Shown in pieces: positions 42,438 to 51,524 of a stretch of 64,000 nt of DNA (its first letter is position 1; the number at the start of each line of letters is the position of its first letter). Source of the DNA: Phycisphaeraceae bacterium (lineage in GTDB: Bacteria > Planctomycetota > Phycisphaerae > Phycisphaerales > UBA1924); contig JACKHA010000003.1 in the NCBI GenBank assembly GCA_020639215.1, forward strand, positions 1-64,000, in the 5' to 3' direction. A program made the translations under genes and the position numbers. Under the pieces are notes generated by a model, which saw only the letters and a program-made list of their open reading frames with translations, ran no database searches and was not told where the DNA came from.

Positions 42438-44147
42438 TCAGCCGCCGCCCCGGTCGCCGTACAGCCGGTGCACACGCAGCCCCTGCGACTCGTACACCCC
42501 CCGCCGCGCCCACACCCCGTTCTCGTGCATCCAGGTGCTGATCACCACGTCCGTCGCGCCCAGCGTCGCCGCATCCTCGGGCCCCACGATCGGCAGGCCG
42601 CCCAGAGCCCCGCCGCGGCGCTGGCGATCGTCGTCGGTGAATCCCACAAGCCCGCCCGCCCCGTCCGACAGCACCCCCAGCAACGCCCTCGTGTGCGCCC
42701 CCGTTCCGTGCACCACAAACGCCCGACCATCGAGCCTCCCGATCACCTCCCCCATCCGCCGCGCCGCGTCCGCCGGAACCCCCGCCCCGACATCCGTGAA
42801 CCACACCGGACGATCGCCCGCCCAATCGACGCATCCCGCCGCCGGGGCCCGCGACCCCGCCTCGTCGATCACCCGCGCCGCCGCCCGCGCGTGGGCCTCG
42901 ATCGAGAACCGCTCCCGCGCCGTGCTCCACGCCCGACGCGCCAGCGCGCCGTGATCGCCCGCAAGAAAGCGCTCGACCGCGTCCGCCAGCGCCGCGCCGA
43001 CCACCTCCTCACCGTCCTCCGCCGAGGCCTCCGCGATGAATCCGTTCGCCCCATCCTCGATCGCCTGCAGCGCCCCCGACGCCACCCTCGTCACAATCGG
43101 CACGCAACCGGCCGACAACGCCTCGAGCATCGCCACGCTCAGCCCCTCGAACCGCGACGCCAGCACGAACGCGTCGTGCTCCCGCAGCGCCGCCCGCACC
43201 CGCCCCGGCGTCGCTGCGCCAACCAGCCGGATCGATCGAGCCGCCACCGTCGCCGCCCCGCCCGCAACCGCCCCAGGCCGCTCTCCCATCCCCTCCACCA
43301 GCGCCGCGAGCTCCGCCCGCGCCGGCCCATCGCCCAGCACCGTCAGCTCGTGCCCGATCCCACGCTGCGCCAGGCACCGGCTCAGGTACCCCAGCGCCAG
43401 CACCCGCTTCTGATGGTGCTCCAGCCTTCCCGCGTACAGCAGACGCACGGGCCGCGCCCCGACCGGACCCGACACCGCCCCTGCCAGCGCCTCCCGCACC
43501 GGAGGCGCATCACCCACCTCCACCCCATACGGAACGCTGTCCACCCGCCGCCCCGCCATCTTCGCGCCCAACGCCGCGACGATCCGATCCGAAACCCCCA
43601 CAAGCCCGCTCAACGCAGCCTCGTAGTGCGCCAGCACGCACCGGTCGTACTCGATGTCGTTGTGCTGCCAGCCGATCAGCCGCACCAGCCCCGCCTCGCG
43701 CCGCGCCGCCTCCACCGCAACGCCGTAGCAGTCCGCGTGCAGATTCGGGCTCAGCACCACCGGCCCGCCCCCGTCGCCCGCCAAGCTCCGCGCGGCCTCC
43801 AGGTACGCCCCAATCCACGCCTCTCGCGCCGCCCCCACCCGCGGATCATCCGCCGCCAACGCCGACACGTCCTCAAACCGCGCCAGCCCCGACGCATCGA
43901 ACACCCGCACCCCCGGGTGCAGCGCAAACTCAAGCCGCGCGTGCCCGTCCGGCGGCGCGTGCAGGATCAGCCCCGCCGCCCGACCCGACGCCGCCAGCGC
44001 CGAGCACAGCCGCGCCGCCCACGCCGCCACCCCCGACACGATCAGGCCCGATGGCAGCGCGATGAGCAGCGGAGAACCGGCCACGGGGCAGGACGTCGGA
44101 CCGACCGCCCACCCGCCTTGAAGAACCGCCGATTCGCCCGCGCACAA
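42438..44147 (-). CDS. glycosyltransferase family 4 with a C-terminal nucleotide-binding-like domain
   Basis: A 569-residue enzyme. Residues to about 420 are a GT-B transferase: LIGWQHNDIEYDR, GVSDRIVAAL, LLYAGRLEHHQKRV, the donor-site segment LASRFEGLSVAMLEAL and FIAEASAEDGEE. The final 120 residues form a second domain: AFVVHGTGAHTRALLGVL, GFTDDDRQRRGG and GLPIVGPEDAATL, resembling the N-terminal Rossmann-like domain of PglD-type sugar acyltransferases. The fusion could couple glycan transfer to nucleotide or acetyl-CoA sensing. GTG at 44147 is 10 bases after the AraC-type gene. No ATG fits. Confidence 0.85.
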   Translation of the reverse strand: MCAGESAVLQGGWAVGPTSCPVAGSPLLIALPSGLIVSGVAAWAARLCSALAASGRAAGLILHAPPDGHARLEFALHPGVRVFDASGLARFEDVSALAADDPRVGAAREAWIGAYLEAARSLAGDGGGPVVLSPNLHADCYGVAVEAARREAGLVRLIGWQHNDIEYDRCVLAHYEAALSGLVGVSDRIVAALGAKMAGRRVDSVPYGVEVGDAPPVREALAGAVSGPVGARPVRLLYAGRLEHHQKRVLALGYLSRCLAQRGIGHELTVLGDGPARAELAALVEGMGERPGAVAGGAATVAARSIRLVGAATPGRVRAALREHDAFVLASRFEGLSVAMLEALSAGCVPIVTRVASGALQAIEDGANGFIAEASAEDGEEVVGAALADAVERFLAGDHGALARRAWSTARERFSIEAHARAAARVIDEAGSRAPAAGCVDWAGDRPVWFTDVGAGVPADAARRMGEVIGRLDGRAFVVHGTGAHTRALLGVLSDGAGGLVGFTDDDRQRRGGALGGLPIVGPEDAATLGATDVVISTWMHENGVWARRGVYESQGLRVHRLYGDRGGG

Positions 44148-44157
44148 CGCCCCGGGC

Positions 44158-45135
44158 TCACGCCAGCGACAGGCACGCCCCGAGTTCCTTGATCCGACCC
44201 TCCCCCACCAGCCGCCGCGCCGCGCTCGGCGTCACGCCGAACGCCCCCCGGAACGCCCGAGTCAGGTGGCTGTGGTTCGCAAACCCGCACGAGTCCGCCA
44301 CCGCCTCCAGCCCCATCTGCGGCATCGACGCCATCCGCTCCAGCGCGCCCCGCAGCCGCAGCTGCGTCAGGTACTCGTGCAGCGAACGCCCCGTCCCCGC
44401 CCGGAAGACGCGGCACAGGTGGTACGCCGAGAACCCGATCCGCTCCGCGATCATCGCCAGCGACAGCCGCTCGTCCCACCTCGACGCCAGCAGCGCCCTC
44501 GTCGCCTCCACCGCCTCCCACTGCATCCGCCGACGCGCCGCCGGACGCCGACGCCCCGCCTGCGCCACCGCGGTATACGCCCCCCGGATCGCGTGCCGCA
44601 CCAGCGTCAGCGTCGCCTCCTGCCACTCCACGCCATCAACCGCCTCGCCCGACATCGCCGCCCGCATGATCGACGCCTGGAGCAGGAACAGCCGCGGATC
44701 GCTCGGGGCCCGGTGCACCCGGAACGGCGCCTCCGGGTGCTCCCGCACCGACGGGTCGTGGGCCGCCAGCATCTCGACCGCCAGCGACGAGTCCACCGCG
44801 AACAGCGCCGACTCGTCGCCCCGGTCCGACACCAGGTCCCGCCGGAACACCTCGCCCCGGTTCCAGAACAGCACCGAGTTCGGATCGGCCACGAAGTGCT
44901 CGCGCGAGTCCGGCCTCATCATCGTCACCGACCACGGGAACACCACCAGGTGCCCCGTCACCACCTGGTTCTCGGTCTGCCACCGATGGTCCTCGGGCGG
45001 GCACCGATGGTGCGCCACGGCAAAAGCCCCCTCACGCAGCAGCACCCGGCTCGGCGCGGGCGAGCCGCCCGCGCCATCACCCGGCGCTCTCGACGGGGCG
45101 TGCGACGCATCGGAGTCAGAATGGTTGAGGCGCAT
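44158..45135 (-). CDS. AraC family transcriptional regulator
   Basis: A 325-residue regulator. The N-terminal cupin-like part (VTGHLVVFPWSVTM, ADPNSVLFWNRGE) would bind a ligand; the C-terminal domain holds the two AraC helix-turn-helix motifs, SLAMIAERIGFSAYHLCRVFRAG and LEAVADSCGFANHSHLTRAFRGAFGVTPSAAR. Its target is unknown; it lies between mreD and a glycosyltransferase gene on one strand. ATG at 45135 was chosen; an alternative ATG at 45255 would add a 40-residue Gly/Arg-rich segment next to the mreD stop. Confidence 0.88.
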   Translation of the reverse strand: MRLNHSDSDASHAPSRAPGDGAGGSPAPSRVLLREGAFAVAHHRCPPEDHRWQTENQVVTGHLVVFPWSVTMMRPDSREHFVADPNSVLFWNRGEVFRRDLVSDRGDESALFAVDSSLAVEMLAAHDPSVREHPEAPFRVHRAPSDPRLFLLQASIMRAAMSGEAVDGVEWQEATLTLVRHAIRGAYTAVAQAGRRRPAARRRMQWEAVEATRALLASRWDERLSLAMIAERIGFSAYHLCRVFRAGTGRSLHEYLTQLRLRGALERMASMPQMGLEAVADSCGFANHSHLTRAFRGAFGVTPSAARRLVGEGRIKELGACLSLA

Positions 45136-45261
45136 GCGGATCTCGGACGTTGGACCACCAGCCCTCGACGCCGCGCACCCGCGCGACGCCACACGTCCCC
45201 CCGGACCCCTTGCGGCTTCCTTGGTACAGCCCCGATCGCTGCAAGGTTTCACCATCCGACC

Positions 45262-45828
45262 CTACCGCGGCACCATCCGCCTCGGCCCCGCCGAACTTTG
45301 GAACCCGAACACCCCCGCGATCGGGAACAGCACCAGCGCCTCGATCCCGCCCACAACCCCGGTGTACAGGCTCGACAGAATCCGCCGCCCGAACTCGGGC
45401 CCCGCCGAGAACGAGATCGGATCGCCGTAGAGCCCGCGCACCCCCAGCAGTGCCCACGCCGTCAGCCACGCGATGAGCGCCGCGACGACCGACACCGCCG
45501 CCACCGTCAGCGGGTTGTGCTTGATCAGCATCCCACGGATGCTCGTGGTCGCAGCCGCCGCCAGCAGCAGCCCGATCGCCATCGGCCCCGGCACCCGCAC
45601 CTCACCCCCGCCCTCCAGCCCGATCGGGAACGTCAGGTCCAGCAGCAGCCCCGCCGCCACCGCCGCCCACGCCGCCGCCATTCCCGGCGCGTGCATCGCC
45701 ACGAACACGACCAGCGGGATCACGATCGACGGCGCGATCCCCGTCGGCCCCAGCGCGAGCGCGGGCCGCAGCCCCAGCTCGAGCCCCAGCGCCACCCACA
45801 GGATCAGCCCGAACGCCAGACGGCTCAT
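45262..45828 (-). CDS. mreD: rod shape-determining protein MreD
   Basis: A 188-residue polytopic membrane protein with about five helices and conserved features of MreD: LLLDLTFPIGLEGGGE after the second helix, and a GRRILSSLYTGVVGG C-terminal helix. It partners with MreC in the elongasome that directs cell-wall synthesis. The start codon overlaps the mreC stop (ATGA). mreB, rodA and PBP2 genes are not within the window. Confidence 0.85.
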   Translation of the reverse strand: MSRLAFGLILWVALGLELGLRPALALGPTGIAPSIVIPLVVFVAMHAPGMAAAWAAVAAGLLLDLTFPIGLEGGGEVRVPGPMAIGLLLAAAATTSIRGMLIKHNPLTVAAVSVVAALIAWLTAWALLGVRGLYGDPISFSAGPEFGRRILSSLYTGVVGGIEALVLFPIAGVFGFQSSAGPRRMVPR

Positions 45829-46730
45829 GGCCCGCCGCCTTCCGCCCCGCCACCAACCCCGCCCGCAATCGGGATCCGCAGCACCACCTCTCGCACACGC
45901 GACAGGTCAACCAGCGGCCGCACCACGATCTGCTTCCGCAGCGGCTGATCGGGGTTCGAGTCGATCCGCTCAACCACCCCGATCACCAGCTGCTGCGCGC
46001 TCGCCGGCCACGTCGGGTCCGCAAGCCGCACACGCTGACCACGCTCCAGCCCCTGCGACTCGGGCAGCCCCGCCACGTCCTCCACCGGCCCCGAGAGCGT
46101 CCCCGACCCCGTCGGCGACAGCGTGCACAGCAGACGCGGCGCGTCCCGCGAGTCACCCAGGATCACCACCCCCTCCAGCCGAGGCGACGACGCGTCCGTA
46201 ATCGGCCGAACCTGGCACAAGAGCGCGCTCGCCGAGTCCACCGTCCCCAGCAGCTGCACACCCTCAACGATCGCCACCGTCGCCCGCGGCGTCACCCCCG
46301 CGCCCGCCGGCGTCCGCACCGTCAGCAGCCCGCTCGCCAGGTCGCTGCTCGCCGCCACCACCGACGCCGACAACTGCCGCACCGACACCCCCGGCGCGAT
46401 CGCCACACCCGCCTGCAGGTCCTCCACCAGCGACCGCAGCCGCGCGTTCTCCTCACGCTCCCGCAGGTACAGCGTCTCGAACGCCTCGGCCCGGTCACGC
46501 CAGTCGTCCGCCGTCCCCTCCGCCGCCGCACGCGTCCCGCCCGGCGTCACCCACCCCACGACCCGCGACACCGGATGGCTCACCGGCGCGACCAGCGTCT
46601 GGGCCAGCGTCCCGAACCACCCCGCGAACGCCAGATGCCGCGCCGGCGTCAGCGACAGCACCACGAGCGCGGCCACGGCCGCGCCGAGCAGGCGACGGGG
46701 CTCCAACCAGCGTCCGACAACCCGGGCCAT
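45825..46730 (-). CDS. mreC: rod shape-determining protein MreC
   Basis: A 301-residue protein: one membrane helix near residue 15-35, a coiled coil (FETLYLREREENARLRSLV) and a beta-barrel periplasmic domain with VVIGVVERIDSNPDQ near the C-terminus, as in MreC. It scaffolds the elongation complex between MreB and penicillin-binding proteins. ATG at 46730 has the correct start before the membrane helix. A Gly-rich tail GGGVGGGAEGGG-like segment ends the protein. Confidence 0.87.
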   Translation of the reverse strand: MARVVGRWLEPRRLLGAAVAALVVLSLTPARHLAFAGWFGTLAQTLVAPVSHPVSRVVGWVTPGGTRAAAEGTADDWRDRAEAFETLYLREREENARLRSLVEDLQAGVAIAPGVSVRQLSASVVAASSDLASGLLTVRTPAGAGVTPRATVAIVEGVQLLGTVDSASALLCQVRPITDASSPRLEGVVILGDSRDAPRLLCTLSPTGSGTLSGPVEDVAGLPESQGLERGQRVRLADPTWPASAQQLVIGVVERIDSNPDQPLRKQIVVRPLVDLSRVREVVLRIPIAGGVGGGAEGGGP

Positions 46731-46827
46731 GACCGCACGATACCGCCTCCCGCCACGCCACGCCCCCATCCGCCCCGCGCTCGGGGCATAACCTCCCCTT
46801 CGCCACCCGCTCCCCCCGGGGTCGCCC

Positions 46828-47142
46828 ATGCCCAAACGCCAGCTCGTCCTCGTCAAGCACGCCGACCCCGAACGCGACCCCGAGCCGCTCGGGTCCTTCG
46901 ACGACATCGCAAAGGCCCTGGCCGACTACAACACCGCCCCCGACGGCGCCCCACCCAGCGGCCCCACCCGCTCCCTTTACGGCCCGGGCATGATCGTCGA
47001 GATCAACACCACCCAGCCCCGCGTCAACCAGGCCCTCGTCACCGTCATCGAGGAAGACATGGCCTGGCCCGTCCTCTCACGCCTCTGCCGACGCCTCGCC
47101 TGGAAACTCCAGGACATCAACTCCGGCCAGGTCTTCGGCTGA
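46828..47142 (+). CDS. conserved hypothetical protein
   Basis: A 104-residue soluble protein without known motif. It begins PKRQLVLVKHADPERDPEP and ends LSRLCRRLAWKLQDINSGQVFG; the middle has a polar insert SFDDIAKALADYN. It appears complete, with a start directly after a GGGGTCGCCC stretch, and is divergent to mreC over 97 bases. It is followed by short-word repeats and then the FmdB-like gene. Function unknown. Confidence 0.55.
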   Translation: MPKRQLVLVKHADPERDPEPLGSFDDIAKALADYNTAPDGAPPSGPTRSLYGPGMIVEINTTQPRVNQALVTVIEEDMAWPVLSRLCRRLAWKLQDINSGQVFG

Positions 47143-47176
47143 CCCCGCCGACGACGCTCGCAGGTCCCTCGAACAG

Positions 47177-47204
47177 AACGCGAAGGCCGCGAAGGGACGC
47201 GAAG
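47177..47204. repeat. 9-bp micro-array of the GCGAAG word
   Basis: AACGCGAAG GCCGCGAAG GGACGCGAAG in the gap 47143-47434. The same word recurs at 59207-59233, and on the opposite strand at 59321-59347. Confidence 0.75.
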
Positions 47205-47343
47205 GCCGCCAATCGGCCCGAGCCGACTCCTTCTTCGCCCGCCCCCTCTCTCTTCTCTCTCCTCTCTCCTCTCTTCTCTCCCCGTCTCAAGTTCCGAATC
47301 TCAGATCTCAAACCCCTCCCCCTGCCCCCCTCTGTGAGTCCCC

Positions 47344-47367
47344 CTCTGCGTCTCTGTGCCTCTGTGT
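47344..47367. repeat. 8-bp micro-array of the CTCTGTGC word
   Basis: CTCTGCGT CTCTGTGC CTCTGTGT, three contiguous 8-bp units, followed by TCAATCC. The upstream 47235-47285 is a CTCT-rich stretch of similar short period. Confidence 0.75.
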
Positions 47368-47434
47368 TCAATCCCCTCCGCGTCCCCTCGCACCCTTCGC
47401 GTCCCACACGACAAACGCCCCCATACCATCCCCC

Positions 47435-47734
47435 ATGCCCACCTACGTCTACGAAGTCCTCGACAAACAAGGCCGCGGCACCGGAAAGACCTTCGAACTC
47501 GTCCAGTCCATGAAGGACAAGCCGCTCGCCAAGCACCCCGAAACAGGCCAGCCCGTCCGCCGCGTCCCACAGGCCCCCGCCATCACCACCAAGGGCCACG
47601 GCGACAACAAGGGCGTCCTCGCCAACAAAAACCTCGAACGCCTCGGCTTCACCAAGTACGAGAAACGCGGCAAGGGCTACATGGAACGCACCGTCGGCTC
47701 CGAAGGCCCACGCTCCATCGCCTCCGACGATTGA
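47435..47734 (+). CDS. FmdB-like protein without the zinc-ribbon cysteines
   Basis: A 99-residue protein that begins MPTYVYEVLDKQG and contains FELVQSMKDKPLAKHPETGQPVRRV, the backbone of FmdB/CxxC_CxxC_SSSS family regulators. In that family two CxxC pairs bind zinc; here all four positions are other residues (for example LDKQ and KHPET). The C-terminus has NKNLERLGFTKYEKRGKGYM. It overlaps the next gene by four bases (ATTGA). It may keep only the fold, or have lost the metal. Confidence 0.75.
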   Translation: MPTYVYEVLDKQGRGTGKTFELVQSMKDKPLAKHPETGQPVRRVPQAPAITTKGHGDNKGVLANKNLERLGFTKYEKRGKGYMERTVGSEGPRSIASDD

Positions 47735-48087
47735 ACGCCACGCCCCCCAACCCGCAGCCCACCCGCTCGGTCCACACCGCCGACGCCCGCTACCGCCTCG
47801 ACCTCTTCGACACGGGCGCGACGGTCCCGGGCGCCTACGCCCGCCCGATCCCCACCTACCACCTCGTGCTCGTGCGTCTCGCCGACAACCGCACCATCGC
47901 CGACACACGACGCGCGTCCCGCACCGCCCGCATCGTCTCCCGCGACGCCATGCTCATCGAGATCGATCTCGCCGGCGACGAGGTCGCCGCTATCGATCTC
48001 CACACCAGCACCTGCGGCCTCGAGAACTACCGCGGCCCCACCGGCCCCACCCTCCCCCTCGACCGCTTCGCGTCCTTGCTGCGCTGA
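47731..48087 (+). CDS. hypothetical protein translationally coupled to the FmdB-like gene
   Basis: A 118-residue protein starting at a TTG that overlaps the previous TGA. The sequence is Arg-rich and has a beta-strand-like middle (YRLDLFDTGATVPGAYARPI, TYHLVLVRLADNRT). It ends TLPLDRFASLLR. No family is recognised; the overlap and coding character support expression. Confidence 0.5.
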   Translation: MNATPPNPQPTRSVHTADARYRLDLFDTGATVPGAYARPIPTYHLVLVRLADNRTIADTRRASRTARIVSRDAMLIEIDLAGDEVAAIDLHTSTCGLENYRGPTGPTLPLDRFASLLR

Positions 48088-48229
48088 CGCACGCACAGGT
48101 TCCCGCGCACGCCCCGGAACCAACCGACCCAACCCCCAATAATCACCCGCCCCGCCACCCCCGGGGCCCGCGATCCATCGGCCAAGGGGGGCCAGGCCAG
48201 CCACGCCGTTCGCCCCGTCCAGACTGTGC

Positions 48230-48263
48230 CACCGACTCGCGAGGCTCTGCGAGCTAGTCGGTG
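48230..48263 (+). promoter_or_regulatory. hairpin in the leader of the deoxyhypusine-synthase-like gene
   Basis: CACCGACT (48230-48237) pairs with AGTCGGTG (48256-48263), with an inner CGC/GCG pairing and a GC-rich loop. It lies about 53 bases before the ATG at 48316 and could be a leader structure; no riboswitch class is recognised. Confidence 0.35.
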
Positions 48264-48315
48264 CGACAACGGACGGACCAACGCAAACACCGACCCGCCA
48301 GAAAGGGGATCCCCA

Positions 48316-49464
48316 ATGTCCACCACCCCCGCCCCCAAGTCCTGGACCAAGGACGAGCTCCTCGCCCGCCCCGTCCGCCACGTCGACATCACCGCCTTCG
48401 ACGCACGCCCCGTCATCAACGCCTACCGCCACATGGCCTACTCCAGCCGCACCCTGGCCCAGGCCGCCGACATCTACGACCGCATGCTCGCCGACACACC
48501 CTGCGCCGTCATCCTCACGATGGCCGGCTCCATGGTCTCCGCCGGCCTCAAAAAGGCCATCATCACCCTCCTCGAACACAACATGGTCGACGCCATCGTC
48601 TCCACCGGCGCGAACATCGTCGACCAGGACTTCTTCGAGGGCCTCGGCTACCAGCACTACATCGCCCCCGGCAGCCCGGAGGCCCCGCCCGTCGACGACC
48701 CCACCCTCCGCGCCCTCATGATCGACCGCATCTACGACACCTACATCAACGAGGACGACCTCCGCGCCTGCGACGAGACCACCAAGCGCATCTTCGACGA
48801 CTGCCGCGACCGCTGGGGCCCCGGCGCCTACTCCAGCCGCGAGTTCATCGACGCCATGGGCGCCCACCTCGCCAAGCACCACCCCAAAAACGAGTCGATC
48901 GTCAAGACCGCCCACCAGCGCCGCATCCCCATCTTCTGCCCCGCCTTCTCCGACTGCTCCGCCGGCTTCGGCATCGTCCTGCACCAGGTCGAAAAGGCCG
49001 AGCAGGGCCTCGCCCCCGTCGCCTTCGACTCCGGCAAGGACTTCCGCGAACTGACCGACATCAAACTCGCCTGCAAAGACACAGGCCTGCTCATGATGGG
49101 CGGCGGTGTCCCCAAGAACTTCGCCCAGGACATCGTCGTCGCCGCCGAACTCCTCGCCGAACGACGCACCGGCAAGGGCGGCGCCGAACTCCGCGCCGAC
49201 AACGAGATCGGCATGCACAAGTACGCCATCCAGTTCACCGTCGCCGACTCACGCGACGGCGCCCTCTCCGGCTCAACACTCCGCGAGGCCTGCTCCTGGG
49301 GCAAGGTCGACGTCGTCCACGAACAAATGGTCTACGGCGAATACTCCGCCCTCTTCCCCCTGCTCGCCTCCGACGCCTACCACCGCGCCTCCTGGAAGAA
49401 CCGCAAAGCCTTCAAGTTCAACGACCTCTTTGAACCCGCGGGCGCGGCGACCCAAAAAGCCTAA
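48316..49464 (+). CDS. deoxyhypusine-synthase-like protein
   Basis: A 382-residue protein of the deoxyhypusine synthase family: DITAFDARPVINAYRHMAYSS at the N-terminus, TMAGSMVSAG, MVDAIVSTGANIVDQDFFE, MMGGGVPKNF and EACSWGKVDV with the candidate catalytic lysine. In archaea and eukaryotes this enzyme modifies eIF5A; bacterial relatives include NAD-dependent homospermidine/spermidine-type enzymes. No eIF5A-like protein is in the window, so polyamine metabolism is the more likely role. AAAGGGG precedes the ATG. Confidence 0.88.
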   Translation: MSTTPAPKSWTKDELLARPVRHVDITAFDARPVINAYRHMAYSSRTLAQAADIYDRMLADTPCAVILTMAGSMVSAGLKKAIITLLEHNMVDAIVSTGANIVDQDFFEGLGYQHYIAPGSPEAPPVDDPTLRALMIDRIYDTYINEDDLRACDETTKRIFDDCRDRWGPGAYSSREFIDAMGAHLAKHHPKNESIVKTAHQRRIPIFCPAFSDCSAGFGIVLHQVEKAEQGLAPVAFDSGKDFRELTDIKLACKDTGLLMMGGGVPKNFAQDIVVAAELLAERRTGKGGAELRADNEIGMHKYAIQFTVADSRDGALSGSTLREACSWGKVDVVHEQMVYGEYSALFPLLASDAYHRASWKNRKAFKFNDLFEPAGAATQKA

Positions 49465-49470
49465 GAGAGC

Positions 49471-49488
49471 CCCGAGCGCAAGCTCGGG
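49471..49488. repeat. hairpin repeat, copy A
   Basis: CCCGAGC-GCAA-GCTCGGG, a 7-bp stem with a GCAA tetraloop, preceded by AGAGAGC. A covarying copy is at 51924-51941 (stem position 2 is C-G here, G-C there). No T-tract follows. It lies directly after the deoxyhypusine-synthase-like gene. Confidence 0.7.
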
Positions 49489-49614
49489 AAGGCACTCCAG
49501 CGAACGCGAAGCGCAAGCGAGCGCCCCTCCCCATCGCGGCCCCAATCAACCGCGACGATCATCACTCCCTCGACACACCTTCTTCTACCTACTCCCCCCT
49601 GATACGCTCCCCAA

Positions 49615-51369
49615 ATGCCCTCTATCCCCCCCGAAGTCGTCCTCGCCCTCCTCGGCGGCTTCGTCCTCGCCTACGGCATCTCCCTCATCATCCGCGCCGG
49701 CTCCGCACGCCGCGGCCCGCGCGCCAGGTGCCCCGACTGCCGCCGCACACGCCCCGCCACCGACGCCCCCTGCGCCTGCGGCCACACGCCACCCCAGCGC
49801 CGCCGAGGCGCCGCCGCATGGCGCATCGCCGGCGCCATCGTCGCCTGCGTCGGCCTCGTCCTCGCCGGCGCTTCCATCGCCCTCTACGAGTCGCTCGCGC
49901 AGGAGCGCTCCTTCTCCCACAGCCCCATGGGCCTCGTCGTCGGACCCCTCACCGCCCTGGGCCTGGGCGTCTCCGCCTTCGGCCTCTGCATCGCCTTCGT
50001 CGCCTTCCGCGGCCAACCCGCCAAAGGCCGCCGCCGCTGCCCAAAGTGCTGGTACCTCATCGACGCCGCCCTCGGCCTCAAGTGCTCCGAGTGCGGGCAC
50101 CAGGCCAAGCACGAGCGCGACCTGCTCCGCCGACGCCGGCGTTGGGGCCTGGCCGTCCTGGGCCTGGCCATCGCGCTGCTCGGCCAGATCGGCTGGCTCG
50201 AGACCCGCGTCCGCCGCGGCGGCTGGGTCGCCGCCGTGCCCACCGAAGTGCTGATCCTCGCCCTGCCGTGGATCCCGGAGGAGTGGATCGAGCAGAACTG
50301 GAACGCGCCGTCGTACCCCGATGAGGACTGGACACTCGACGGCCGCTTGAACGAGTACGCCGAGGGCCACGCCTGGGCCTGGCACCGCCGGTTCGCCATC
50401 TGGCGGGCAAGAACCATGCTGAGCCGCGGGGCGTCGCTCGAATCAGCCAGCCGCGCGGCGCTCACGCTCCAACGCCTCGATGACGACGGGGTTCTCGGGT
50501 CCGACGACGAGACCGCCCGCCGACGCGCGGCGGAACTCCTCCGCATCGTCGTCGCCAACATCGAGAGCACCGATCCGGACGACGCCGACGCCGCCGACTT
50601 TCTCTTCGACGTCGCGATCTACTCGCCCCGAGAGGAACTCGAAGTCTGGACAGCCATCGTCTCTCCACACACCGCCGAGGTCCTCGCGACGGCCCGCGAC
50701 CCCGCGCACCCGCAGCAGGACATCGCGGTCATCCTGCTCGCCTACGCCGATCCCCTCCCCGAAGTCGTCGAATCACTCACGGCCCTCGTGCGCGACGGTC
50801 ACGCGACCGCCGCGAGCCCGCTCCTGTCCCTGGTCCAACGGAGCCCACTGGCCCGGGACGCGGCCATCGAGTTGCTCCAGACGCTCCCGTTCGAGTCGCG
50901 CAGGCGCGTAGCCATGATGTTCGCCATCCACCGACCGGATGATCCCGCGATCATCGCGACCCTGCTCAACATGCTCGCCTCGGACGATCCGGACGACTAC
51001 ATCGCGGCCGCCTGGGCGCTGCACCGATACCCGGATCACATCGAAACCTCTCGCGCCCGGATCCTCGAACTGATCGATCGCGACCCCGAGTCCTCCGTCG
51101 AACTCACGCGGCTCTTCCGCCGCTACGACACGGACCTGTCCGCACACATCGAGTCGTTCACGCGCCGATCGAACTCGCCCGTGATCGAGCATCGGTCTGC
51201 GGCTATCGCCTACTTCGAGCTGCTTCTCTTCAGTCCCGACCTCGCCGAGCCGACACACCAGCGCGTGCTGGATCGCCTCCGCGACATGGCCGCGAACGAC
51301 CCTGACAGCGGCGTTCGGCACGACGCCTCGTCAACACTCGACGACTTCATCCGACGACAAGACCTGTAG
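49615..51369 (+). CDS. membrane protein with zinc ribbon and HEAT-like repeats
   Basis: A 584-residue protein. Early membrane helices (about 7-28, 70-92, 105-130) enclose a cysteine cluster (CPDCRRTRPATDAPCACGH), a second cluster CPKCWYLIDAALGLKCSECGH follows at about 142-162, then another helix near 180-195. From about residue 250 the sequence is helical repeats resembling HEAT/Armadillo (LLSLVQRSPLARDAAIELL, VLDRLRDMAANDPDSGVRHD). Likely a membrane-anchored protein-binding protein; no enzyme motif is seen. Confidence 0.65.
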   Translation: MPSIPPEVVLALLGGFVLAYGISLIIRAGSARRGPRARCPDCRRTRPATDAPCACGHTPPQRRRGAAAWRIAGAIVACVGLVLAGASIALYESLAQERSFSHSPMGLVVGPLTALGLGVSAFGLCIAFVAFRGQPAKGRRRCPKCWYLIDAALGLKCSECGHQAKHERDLLRRRRRWGLAVLGLAIALLGQIGWLETRVRRGGWVAAVPTEVLILALPWIPEEWIEQNWNAPSYPDEDWTLDGRLNEYAEGHAWAWHRRFAIWRARTMLSRGASLESASRAALTLQRLDDDGVLGSDDETARRRAAELLRIVVANIESTDPDDADAADFLFDVAIYSPREELEVWTAIVSPHTAEVLATARDPAHPQQDIAVILLAYADPLPEVVESLTALVRDGHATAASPLLSLVQRSPLARDAAIELLQTLPFESRRRVAMMFAIHRPDDPAIIATLLNMLASDDPDDYIAAAWALHRYPDHIETSRARILELIDRDPESSVELTRLFRRYDTDLSAHIESFTRRSNSPVIEHRSAAIAYFELLLFSPDLAEPTHQRVLDRLRDMAANDPDSGVRHDASSTLDDFIRRQDL

Positions 51370-51524
51370 CGATCGCACGCCGGGACACCCCTATCCAGCC
51401 CCGATCGCACCCAACTGCCTGCCCCAAACCCAAAACCACAAATCATGGCGCACCCTTGTGCGCCAATTCCTGCCCGTTCCGCCCCCCACGCCGCCAACGC
51501 TCGCCCCGCCCGCTAGCGTCCCCC

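Noticed and set aside
48305..48314. GGGGATCCCC palindrome before the deoxyhypusine-synthase-like gene as a regulatory hairpin
   Set aside because: The palindrome has no loop, so it cannot fold back on itself; it most likely just contains the ribosome site.
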